From positions 2,959,001-3,023,000 of the forward strand of contig NZ_CP104973.1 of NCBI RefSeq assembly GCF_025452195.1: a stretch of DNA of 64,000 nucleotides. The letters run 5' to 3'. Below the pieces are notes generated by a model that had not been told where the DNA came from, searched no databases, and saw only the letters and a list, made by a program, of their open reading frames with translations. This document shows positions 57,220-64,000 of the stretch, one piece after another. How positions within the stretch are numbered: the first letter of the stretch is position 1; each line of letters starts with the position of its first letter. Both the position numbers and the translations under genes were made by a program. The DNA comes from Phyllobacterium zundukense. GTDB taxonomy: Bacteria; Pseudomonadota; Alphaproteobacteria; Rhizobiales; Rhizobiaceae.

Positions 57220-57549
57220 TCAAACCGCCGCGACGCGAATGCGGTGCGTCGGATCATGTTCGGTTCCGCCAGCCTTGCCGCGTTTCCAGCCGAGCGCGCG
57301 CGCATAACTGCCAAACAGATTGCGTTGCTCGACCTCGGCTTCTGTGATCGGAAAGTGGCCTTCCGCGCGATGCGCGACGTACAACGCATCGACGGGACAA
57401 TAGATTTCGCAGAGGTAGCAGGTCTGGCAATCGTCTTGGCGCGCTATGATCGGCGCCGAATCCGGCACCGCGTCAAACACATTCGCGGGGCAAACCTTCA
57501 CACAGATATCGCATTCAATACAACGGCTTGCGGAGACAATCTCAATCAT
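57220..57549 (-). CDS. Dicluster ferredoxin, AprB-like
   Basis: 109 residues with two CxxCxxCxxxCP motifs, C10-C20 (CIECDICVKVCP) and C41-C51 (CQTCYLCEIYCP), giving two [4Fe-4S] clusters. Overlaps the flavoprotein gene by 4 bp (ATGA), so the two are surely partners. This matches the AprA/AprB-like pairs found next to sulfonate ABC transporters in several proteobacteria. Confidence 0.92.
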   Translation of the reverse strand: MIEIVSASRCIECDICVKVCPANVFDAVPDSAPIIARQDDCQTCYLCEIYCPVDALYVAHRAEGHFPITEAEVEQRNLFGSYARALGWKRGKAGGTEHDPTHRIRVAAV

Positions 57550-59177
57550 GACGCGATCCCCTCGCGACTGATTTGCGCTTCGCCAATACTGATCGCATCG
57601 ACACCGCTGACGAGGATACGGCGGGCAAATGCCGGATCATTACCGGGGCGGTCTGCCCGCCGGTGCATACCGCGGCTTTCATTGCGCGCGAGTGCGGACG
57701 CCAGCGACCAGCGCGCCGAAGCGGTGATTGATGCGGTTTCGCGACTGCGCACGCGGTCCACGCCCTCGGCGTGGAGATGCTGACGCACATCATTCCAAAT
57801 GCTCTCCAGCCTCTCGCTGCTGGTGTGCAAGGTTGTACCATCGCGAAAATAATTCTTTTCGAGAGGGATGACCTCGGCGCGAACAGCTTCGATGATTTCA
57901 GCGGTGCGCAGGTCCGCACGAGCGTTTCCGGCCGGTCGCAGTCCCGCTTCGCCGAGGGGTTTCGATACGGAACGGAAGGCTTTCCGTGCCGATTTACGCG
58001 CGTGGGTTGAAGCACCTTTGCCTGACCACCAGCCGCTGGCGATCGCCCAGGACGAATTGACAGCTCCGCCGCCCGACACTGCCCCTGTCATGTTCTCGCG
58101 GCTGGCTGCGTCGCCGGCCACGTAGAGTCCGGGGACTCCGGTGCCGCAATCGGCGGTAGCGAGCATGATGCCGCCGGTGCCTCGTACCGTGCCTTCGGCC
58201 CGCAACGTGATGCGAAACAGCTCTGTGAAGGGATCGATACCGGCACGGTCATGTGGCACGAAGCAATTGGGCTGGCCCCGGCGCAGCCAATCCTGCAAGG
58301 CGGGCTCGGCATGGTCGAGACGGGCAAAAACCGGACCGTCAATCAGCGCCTTCGCAATATCCCTCTCGCGCTCGCCGATGCCGTTGGAAACCTGTTCACC
58401 GTTTGCGTCGAGAAGAGGCGAGCCATCCTCGCGGTAGAATGTAGCCCACCTGTAGGGCAGGCCTTTGTTGAGCGACGTTTCATAGGGGGCAAGCGTGTAC
58501 TTCCCGGTGAACTCCATACCGGAAAGATGCGCGCCGGCTTCCGCAGCCATCAGGTAGCCATCGCCAGTGAGGCCGGTTGCGCCGAGGATACGCTCGTGGA
58601 AAGCACAACCGCCTGTGGCGAGCACAACGGCTTTTGCCTCTACACTCCAGTCGCGGTTGCGCTGCCGGTCTACGCCGGAAGCGCCTGTGATCGCATCACC
58701 ATTCGACAGAAGTTCAAGGGCAGGGTGGTGATCGAGCACGGTGACACCGGCCTCCAGCACCCGCCGTCGCATGAAACGCATGTAATCCGGGCCGCGAAGA
58801 TTGGCGATGTAGAGCCGGCCATCATCTTCGTGCGGAAACAGGTAACCCCACTCGGAAAGTTTCACCAGATTTTCGTAAGCCTGATCGACGCAGCGCAGCA
58901 TCCAGCGCTGATCGGCAAGCCCGCCGGTGCGCTGCCAGCGCCGCTCGACAGCCTGGCCACGATTTTCACCCGGCGGTACGCACCAGGTTCCGGTGTTGGA
59001 CGGAGCCGTGGCGCCGCTCGTGCCAAGATAACCCTTGTCAGCGAGGACAACACGAGCTCCGTCTTCTGCAGCCGCCAGCGCCGCCCATGCGCCGGAAGGA
59101 CCGCCGCCAAGCACCAGCACATCCGCTTGCAAATGCAGCGGATCATTGCCGGTGGATTTTAAACGATCAGATGACAT
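57546..59177 (-). CDS. AprA-like FAD-dependent oxidoreductase
   Basis: 543 residues, fumarate reductase/AprA flavoprotein superfamily. FAD motif ADVLVLGGGPSGAWAALAAA (about residues 18-37), VVLATGGCAFHERILGATGL (about 185) and GLYVAGDAASRENMTGAVSG (about 350). It should take electrons to or from the overlapping ferredoxin. Dissimilatory AprA acts on sulfite and AMP, but here the neighbours are a sulfonate-type importer and a peroxiredoxin-like protein, which points to organosulfur assimilation. The exact reaction is unknown. Confidence 0.88.
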   Translation of the reverse strand: MSSDRLKSTGNDPLHLQADVLVLGGGPSGAWAALAAAEDGARVVLADKGYLGTSGATAPSNTGTWCVPPGENRGQAVERRWQRTGGLADQRWMLRCVDQAYENLVKLSEWGYLFPHEDDGRLYIANLRGPDYMRFMRRRVLEAGVTVLDHHPALELLSNGDAITGASGVDRQRNRDWSVEAKAVVLATGGCAFHERILGATGLTGDGYLMAAEAGAHLSGMEFTGKYTLAPYETSLNKGLPYRWATFYREDGSPLLDANGEQVSNGIGERERDIAKALIDGPVFARLDHAEPALQDWLRRGQPNCFVPHDRAGIDPFTELFRITLRAEGTVRGTGGIMLATADCGTGVPGLYVAGDAASRENMTGAVSGGGAVNSSWAIASGWWSGKGASTHARKSARKAFRSVSKPLGEAGLRPAGNARADLRTAEIIEAVRAEVIPLEKNYFRDGTTLHTSSERLESIWNDVRQHLHAEGVDRVRSRETASITASARWSLASALARNESRGMHRRADRPGNDPAFARRILVSGVDAISIGEAQISREGIAS

Positions 59178-59243
59178 GCGTTCTCCGGTAGTCGAAGCCG
59201 AAACGTCAAACCCTTGCCGGGTCTGACCGTTGTTTCGGAATTC

Positions 59244-59831
59244 TCAAGCAGCGTGAGAGAGCGAGGACGGCTCATTGCCTTCCAGCCATTTGATGTTGCA
59301 GCCGATGGATGCGACCTGCTTGTCAGATGGCTTCTGGCCGAGAAGCACAGCATCGACAGCGGCTCTGATATCCGCGCCTGTTACCGGCCTGCCGTTGCCA
59401 GGACGCGCATCATCGAACTGACCGTGATAGGCGAGACGGCGCTCCGCATCGAAGAGAAACAGATCGGGCGTACAGGCGGCGCGGTAGGCCTTGGCAACGG
59501 TCTGTGACCCGTCCTTCAGATATGGAAATGAATAGCCGAAGTTGGCGGCTTCCTCGCCGATGCGCGCAAGCGTTTCCTCCGGATGCGCCTTCGCGTCATT
59601 GCTGTTGATGGCGACGATCTGCAATCCCTTCGGCGCATATTCGAGCGCAAACTGTGCCAGCGCTTCCCGCAGCAACACAACGAACGGACAACGGTTGGAG
59701 ATGAAAGCGACGAGCAAAGCGGGCTTTTCGGAGAAGCTCGAAAGCTCGTAAAGTTTTCCTTCCGCATCCGGCAAGATGAAGTCAGCGGCTTTTGTGCCGA
59801 GCGTAATGGCGTTTGATTCTGTCTTAGGCAT
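59244..59831 (-). CDS. Peroxiredoxin/thioredoxin-fold protein
   Basis: 195 residues, AhpC/TSA-like. The active-site region reads FISNRCPFVVLL with one Cys (Cys48); an extra Cys lies in AACTPDLFLFD. First gene of the six-gene minus-strand operon, 66 bp before the flavoprotein gene. It may protect the flavoprotein or handle reactive sulfur or peroxide. Divergent from the exporter gene at 60081. Confidence 0.85.
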   Translation of the reverse strand: MPKTESNAITLGTKAADFILPDAEGKLYELSSFSEKPALLVAFISNRCPFVVLLREALAQFALEYAPKGLQIVAINSNDAKAHPEETLARIGEEAANFGYSFPYLKDGSQTVAKAYRAACTPDLFLFDAERRLAYHGQFDDARPGNGRPVTGADIRAAVDAVLLGQKPSDKQVASIGCNIKWLEGNEPSSLSHAA

Positions 59832-60007
59832 TGTGCGCTCCCATTGATCAAAATGTGTCGGCAGAGCTCGTAGGGCTGCCTGACGCCAATACTCTACTGA
59901 ATTGGTAGTGTATGAAGAGGCATATTATTTTGGAGATGGCGGATTTTTGAAAATTCTTGTCCTCCCGGCACCGGACCCGATTGAAATGAGAGACCAGAAA
60001 AGAGGCG

Positions 60008-60027
60008 CGGGCCGAATTTTTGGCCCG
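60008..60027. repeat. Hairpin between operon and divergent exporter
   Basis: CGGGCC-gaattttt-GGCCCG in the intergenic region of the divergent genes. Its arms resemble those of the hairpin at the far end of the operon (54368-54394). Purpose unknown: attenuator, remnant terminator or regulator site. Confidence 0.45.
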
Positions 60028-60080
60028 GAGTTGTGAGCTGAGGCCTTTTTGTCGCGCCATGCAGAAAAGCGAAAAGACAT

Positions 60081-61643
60081 ATGGCCATAGCCAGCGTCGA
60101 GGATTATATCCCGCTCATCCAAGCCAACAGTGCTTACTATCTGCGGTTGCCTCCACTGGATCCGACCGTGCCATCGAGAGCTATTCCAGCGATGTCAGAC
60201 CAGACTTGTCAGGTCGCTACCGGCCAGCCGAGCGCTCCCATCGGAGCGACTCAAAACCCGGCTCCAAATTTTCGATTAATCGCTCTGATCATCGCCAGCG
60301 CCATGTTCATGGAGCAACTCGATGCAACAGTCCTTGCGACCGCGCTGCCGACAATGGCGCGCGATTTCGGCGTCAGCCCGCCATCGATGAGTATCGCGCT
60401 GACATCGTATCTCCTGAGCCTGGCGATCTTTATTCCTGCCAGCGGCCGGGTGGCAGACCGGTTTGGATCCCGTACGGTTTTTCGCACGGCGATTGCTGTG
60501 TTCACACTTGGGTCGATTCTCTGTGCCCAAGCGCCGAACCTCACATTTCTGGTGGTTGCAAGGCTGATCCAGGGGCTTGGCGGCGCCATGATGATGCCGG
60601 TCGGGCGTCTCGTCCTGATGCGAAGCGTCCAGCGCAAGGACTTCGTTGCGGCCATGTCATGGCTGCTTGTGCCCGCGCTTATCGGCCCGATCCTCGGACC
60701 GCCAGTTGGCGGCTTGATCGTCACCTATCTCGATTGGCGCTGGATATTCTATATCAATGTTCCCATCGGCATTCTCGGGTTCATCCTGGTTTCAATATAC
60801 ATCGAGGAGTTCAAGGGTGAATCGAAGGGCAAGTTCGACACCTTCGGACTGTTTCTTTCCGGCGTATCGCTGGGTTCCCTGCTGTTCGGATTCGAAATGT
60901 CCAGTCGAAGCGGCGAGGCGGGGACGTCCATTCTTCTCATCGCTATCGGACTTGTCTTCGGTGCAGCCTACCTGCGTCACGCGCGCAATCACCCGTCACC
61001 GATCCTCGATTTTTCCCTGATGCGGGTTCCAAGTTTCAAGGAGTCGGTCATGGCCGGTTCGCTGACCCGCATCACGCAGGGCGCACAACCATTTCTATTG
61101 CCGCTCATGCTGCAACTGCAGTTCGGGCTTTCGGCCGCTTCGGCTGGTGGCATCGTGGTTGCAACGGCGCTTGGATCGATGCTGATGAAGGCGACAGCCG
61201 GCAAAATCCTGAGACGATACGGTTTCCGCAACAGCCTGACTGTCATCGGCTGGATTTCAACGCTTGGCTACGCGCTTTGTGCGTTCTTTCGTCCGGATTG
61301 GCCAATCTGGCTCATCTTCACGATCCTGTTCTTTTGCGGGTTCTTCATGTCGTTCCAGTTCACCGCCTACAATATTGTCGCCTATGACCAGATCGATCGC
61401 GAGCGGATGAGTTCGGCAACGAGCTTCTATACGACCTTCCAGCAACTGATGCTTTCGCTCGGTATCTGCGTCGGCGCACTGGCCCTGAACACCTCGATGC
61501 TTGTGCAAGATCACACGGACCCCAAGCTTGGCGACTTTTCCGTGGCGTTTCTAGTGGTCACGGCAATCTCGCTCACCGCGACGATCTGGAACAGGCGTTT
61601 CTCGCCCAACGCGGGTTCTGACATTAGCGGCCATCAGGCATAG
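60081..61643 (+). CDS. MFS exporter, DHA2 family
   Basis: 520 residues from this ATG (483 from ATG 60192, equally possible; neither has a good ribosome site). 14 helices; EQLDATVLATALPTMARDFG (helix 1), GRVADRFGSRTVF (motif A) and LIGPILGPPVGGLIVTYLDW (motif C). Paralog of 52870-54306. Divergent from the sulfonate-type operon, so it may export a product or toxic by-product of it. Confidence 0.9.
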   Translation: MAIASVEDYIPLIQANSAYYLRLPPLDPTVPSRAIPAMSDQTCQVATGQPSAPIGATQNPAPNFRLIALIIASAMFMEQLDATVLATALPTMARDFGVSPPSMSIALTSYLLSLAIFIPASGRVADRFGSRTVFRTAIAVFTLGSILCAQAPNLTFLVVARLIQGLGGAMMMPVGRLVLMRSVQRKDFVAAMSWLLVPALIGPILGPPVGGLIVTYLDWRWIFYINVPIGILGFILVSIYIEEFKGESKGKFDTFGLFLSGVSLGSLLFGFEMSSRSGEAGTSILLIAIGLVFGAAYLRHARNHPSPILDFSLMRVPSFKESVMAGSLTRITQGAQPFLLPLMLQLQFGLSAASAGGIVVATALGSMLMKATAGKILRRYGFRNSLTVIGWISTLGYALCAFFRPDWPIWLIFTILFFCGFFMSFQFTAYNIVAYDQIDRERMSSATSFYTTFQQLMLSLGICVGALALNTSMLVQDHTDPKLGDFSVAFLVVTAISLTATIWNRRFSPNAGSDISGHQA

Positions 61644-61757
61644 GTGCGGCGGGGTCAGTCGAGCCGCATCACACAATATCTGCGCCGCGCAATTATCCGA
61701 ATTGAATTTCAGTCGGCAAGGCGCCATTCTCCCGATTAACGAGGAGTCTTTTCAGCA

Positions 61758-62459
61758 ATGCGAACAATAATGTCCCTGGCTTTCGTGATGGTTGTTTCAA
61801 CCGCCGCGTCCACATATGGGTGTGGGGCAGCGGCGGCAGCGGATTGCGGCAGCATGGCTTCGCCAGGCCTTGACTGGAGTGAATGCAACAAGAAAAGCAT
61901 CATCATTCCGGGGAGCAATCTGGAAGGAGCCAATCTGACCGGAACCGATTTCAATGCAACGGATCTGGGCAATTCCAACGTCAACTCAGCAAATTTCGAA
62001 AAGGCCAGCTTGATGCGGGCGTCCTTGGCGGGTGCCAAAGCCGAGAATGCCAATTTTACCAGGGTTGAAGCCTATCGATCAAATTTCACCAATGTTTCTG
62101 CCGATGGCGCATCTTTCGCCAGTGCGGAATTTCAGCGCGGCGATTTCAGCGGAGCAAGCCTGAAGAAAGCAAACTTTGAGAAGGCAGAGCTTGGGCGGGC
62201 AAATTTCCAAAAGGCAATATTGACAGACGCACGGTTTTTCCTCGCGAACCTTTCGCGCGCTGACCTGACAGGGGCCACGATGGGAGGCAAGCCAGTGTTC
62301 GAAGGTGCATTCATGTTCCGCACCAGAGTAGAGGGGGTGGACTTGTCCGGTGCGCAAGGCCTGCAACAGTCACAAATCGATCTTGCGTGTGGCGACACGT
62401 CAACGAAGCTACCGGCCGGATTGTCTACTCCCGGCAGTTGGCCCTGCACGGCCGATTAA
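61758..62459 (+). CDS. Secreted pentapeptide-repeat protein
   Basis: 233 residues with a signal peptide (SLAFVMVVSTAASTYGCG, up to about residue 28). About 20 A(D/N)LxX repeats follow, for example LEGANLTGTDFNATDLGNSN and KKANFEKAELGRANFQKAIL, forming a right-handed quadrilateral beta-helix. C-terminal Cys pair. Export is less common in this family; function unknown. Confidence 0.88.
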   Translation: MRTIMSLAFVMVVSTAASTYGCGAAAAADCGSMASPGLDWSECNKKSIIIPGSNLEGANLTGTDFNATDLGNSNVNSANFEKASLMRASLAGAKAENANFTRVEAYRSNFTNVSADGASFASAEFQRGDFSGASLKKANFEKAELGRANFQKAILTDARFFLANLSRADLTGATMGGKPVFEGAFMFRTRVEGVDLSGAQGLQQSQIDLACGDTSTKLPAGLSTPGSWPCTAD

Positions 62460-62467
62460 GAAGCCAC

Positions 62468-62773
62468 CTAGAGCTGATCATTGTACGGTTCTTTGGTCTC
62501 CGCAACGAGTTTGGTCAATTCCGAGAAGGACCAAGGTTTTTCTGCTCCGGTATCGTTGGCGATCTGGAGGATCCTGATAGGAAAGCAAACAGCGTCCCGG
62601 TTGGACGGCGACAGGTCTTCGGCAAAACGATTATCTCCATGGGCAGTCGCCTCGGCTTTCTGAAACGCGACGTCCAACTCGTCTTGCGAAACAAGCCCCT
62701 TGGCCACGAGCAACCGGTTTATCGACGCAATGGCGAGACAGAGACCTTCGATCTGCAGATTGGCTGCGTTCAT
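62468..62773 (-). CDS. Hypothetical protein, 101 residues
   Basis: Helical N-terminal half (IEGLCLAIASINRLLVAKGL, then VSQDELDVAFQKAEATAHG) and a proline-containing end. No family recognised; cytoplasmic. Convergent with the pentapeptide gene, 8 bp apart. Confidence 0.7.
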   Translation of the reverse strand: MNAANLQIEGLCLAIASINRLLVAKGLVSQDELDVAFQKAEATAHGDNRFAEDLSPSNRDAVCFPIRILQIANDTGAEKPWSFSELTKLVAETKEPYNDQL

Positions 62774-63110
62774 AGCTGACGTCCTTCTGGTTGAATTCGC
62801 TCAACGTCTGGAAGCGCTGTTCGATCCAATTTAGAGGAATTAATCGTAACCCCATTGCCCGTGATGACAGGTGAGGCCCAGGTAGCCCGTTTTGGTGGAC
62901 TATACTGAGCCTCGTGTCAGGATACTTTTTGGAACTTGTCCAATGCCATCCTGGCAGAGATACAACGCGCAACGATCCCGATGGTTCCAAAATTTTATGA
63001 AATTTGCCCATAAGTGCCGCACTCAAAAAAGGACCCTCCACAAGAGGGAGGGTCAGGTGCAGGAGCGGCCCCCGTCGCCCCTAACAGCGTTCTATTTGCT
63101 GAACGACGCT
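62774..63110. other. Intergenic region with a terminator
   Basis: No gene seen apart from the terminator at 63025-63054 for the LuxR gene. It should hold the promoter of the hypothetical gene. Confidence 0.45.
63025..63054 (-). terminator. Terminator after the LuxR gene
   Basis: Minus strand GACCCTCC-ctcttgt-GGAGGGTC followed by CTTTTTT, 56 bp past the LuxR stop. Confidence 0.85.
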
Positions 63111-63866
63111 TTAAGAAATTTCCTCAAACAGGGCGTTGATTTTGTAAATCGCTTCTGCCCGGTTCGTCGCCCGAACCTTTCTTAGGATATTGCGCATGTG
63201 AACTTTCACCGTGTTTGGAGCAAGCCCGAGGGCATAGGCAATCGTCTTGTTTGCTTTTCCCTGCCGCAGGACGTCAATGACCTGATGTTCCCGTCGTGTG
63301 AACATTTCCAGACGCTTGGACTGATGCCGTCTGGCCCCGAAGATGCGTTGAATATCGTTCAGGTTTTCAGCCGCGACGAAAACACCTCCTGCCAACGCCA
63401 TCGATATTGCTTCAACGCACACTGATATTCCGGCGTTGCCCGGAAGGTAACCACGTGCACCTTGCTGGAGAACGCCCAGGATTTGCTGCAGTCCGCATAG
63501 TTCTGCCTGCACAATAACCGGGACTTTCGGAAATCTGCGAACAAGCGCCCCGATTTCCAGCACGATGGAGTTATCCATGAATCGGGAGTCGCCCACGCAT
63601 AGAAGGATGACCGAAAATGCCTCCGCTTCATATGTCTCTATATCTTCGACAGAGCTATATGTGGCCATGCGCAGTCCAAGCCCATTGGATAGAAGTCCTC
63701 GCGAAAGGTGCTCTCGAGCAATGGTACGTCCGTCAATAATGGCAAGGGTCCGTTGTGGACGGAGTTCTGTCGATGCAATGTGGAACGCTGCACGGCGGGC
63801 CGCCGCATGCCGATTGTAAACGGCATGATCGGCTTCCGGTATTCGTTCATACATAATTCCTGACAT
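63111..63866 (-). CDS. LuxR-family regulator with degenerate receiver
   Basis: 251 residues. A receiver-like domain (about 38-150) followed by a LuxR HTH (TRREHQVIDVLRQGKANKTI, APNTVKVHMRNILRKVRATN, about 185-240). The strand that normally ends in the phosphorylated Asp reads SVILLCVGDSRF with no Asp at the usual site, and the switch Lys after GARGYLPGN is absent. It therefore probably does not use phosphorylation. ATG 63866 has GGGG upstream; 63854 is an alternative. No histidine kinase nearby. Confidence 0.88.
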   Translation of the reverse strand: MSGIMYERIPEADHAVYNRHAAARRAAFHIASTELRPQRTLAIIDGRTIAREHLSRGLLSNGLGLRMATYSSVEDIETYEAEAFSVILLCVGDSRFMDNSIVLEIGALVRRFPKVPVIVQAELCGLQQILGVLQQGARGYLPGNAGISVCVEAISMALAGGVFVAAENLNDIQRIFGARRHQSKRLEMFTRREHQVIDVLRQGKANKTIAYALGLAPNTVKVHMRNILRKVRATNRAEAIYKINALFEEIS

Positions 63867-64000
63867 TTTCTTATCCCCAGTTTCTCATTGACACAGGTTC
63901 GCAACATTGAATTTCAATTGCACCACGTTTGACTGTTGCTGGTTCGCGCGCGGCTGATGCGCGCCATGCGTTCGATCAAGAGTTGTATTGCACCGTAGGA

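Noticed and set aside
56350..57783. 477-codon plus-strand frame opposite the ABC ATPase and ferredoxin
   Set aside because: Covers several intact minus-strand genes; no motif or ribosome site.
1..64000. CRISPR array, rRNA operon, prophage or replication origin
   Set aside because: No regularly spaced repeats, rRNA sequence, phage structural genes, integrases or origin-type repeats were seen.

Overview
The window reads as chromosomal DNA of an alphaproteobacterium of the order Hyphomicrobiales (Rhizobiales), probably near Phyllobacteriaceae/Brucellaceae. Evidence: rhizobial-type RirA with two Irr-type ICE boxes, phosphatidylcholine synthase, the IalB family, a Mur-like box before mntH, EcfG-type promoters and the linked set glmU-glmS-recG-sdhE-mfd. 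No rRNA, CRISPR or prophage was seen. There is one tRNA (Lys-UUU) and one complete insertion sequence.

Layout. 0-7.6 kb looks like one edge of an ectoine/hydroxyectoine uptake and catabolism cluster: an EhuA-like ABC ATPase cut by the window edge, a MocR/EnuR-like regulator, an AsnC/Lrp regulator, then a semialdehyde dehydrogenase, a class III aminotransferase and a medium-chain reductase. An IS481-family element with a 6-bp target duplication sits between asnC and the dehydrogenase. 7.6-10.1 kb holds a LysR/NmrA divergent pair and a membrane protein. 10.3-21.4 kb is housekeeping: tRNA-Lys, ccdA, glmU, glmS (frameshifted here), recG, sdhE, mfd and a DsbA-like oxidoreductase. 21.4-35.0 kb holds a YejA-like binding protein, ialB, hspQ, an AEC permease, mntH, a UbiH-type hydroxylase, pcs-qor and a complete BMP-type nucleoside ABC transporter.

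35-42 kb is an iron/stress region of small genes. bfd-bfr and rirA share a 16-bp Irr-type core. Two EcfG-type promoters precede a DUF883 protein and a host-attachment-family protein. Two paralogous 81-residue membrane proteins and several very short candidate genes lie here, including a Cys-containing reading frame that overlaps the bfd start codon. 42-47 kb carries an autotransporter and a GFA-family gene, both broken by indels, and two secreted proteins.

47-52 kb has a porin-like protein, a DUF1254 protein with a frameshifted signal peptide, an ECF sigma/anti-sigma pair and a secreted TPR protein. 54.4-59.8 kb is a tight six-gene operon: peroxiredoxin-like protein, AprA-like flavoprotein, dicluster ferredoxin, and a sulfonate-type ABC transporter. 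It is flanked by two DHA2-type exporters and is the best candidate for an incompletely described pathway. The window ends with a secreted pentapeptide-repeat protein, a hypothetical protein and a LuxR regulator with a degenerate receiver.

Four loci (glmS, autotransporter, GFA, DUF1254) carry frame-breaking indels. Because glmS is normally essential, sequencing error must be considered before any is called a pseudogene.
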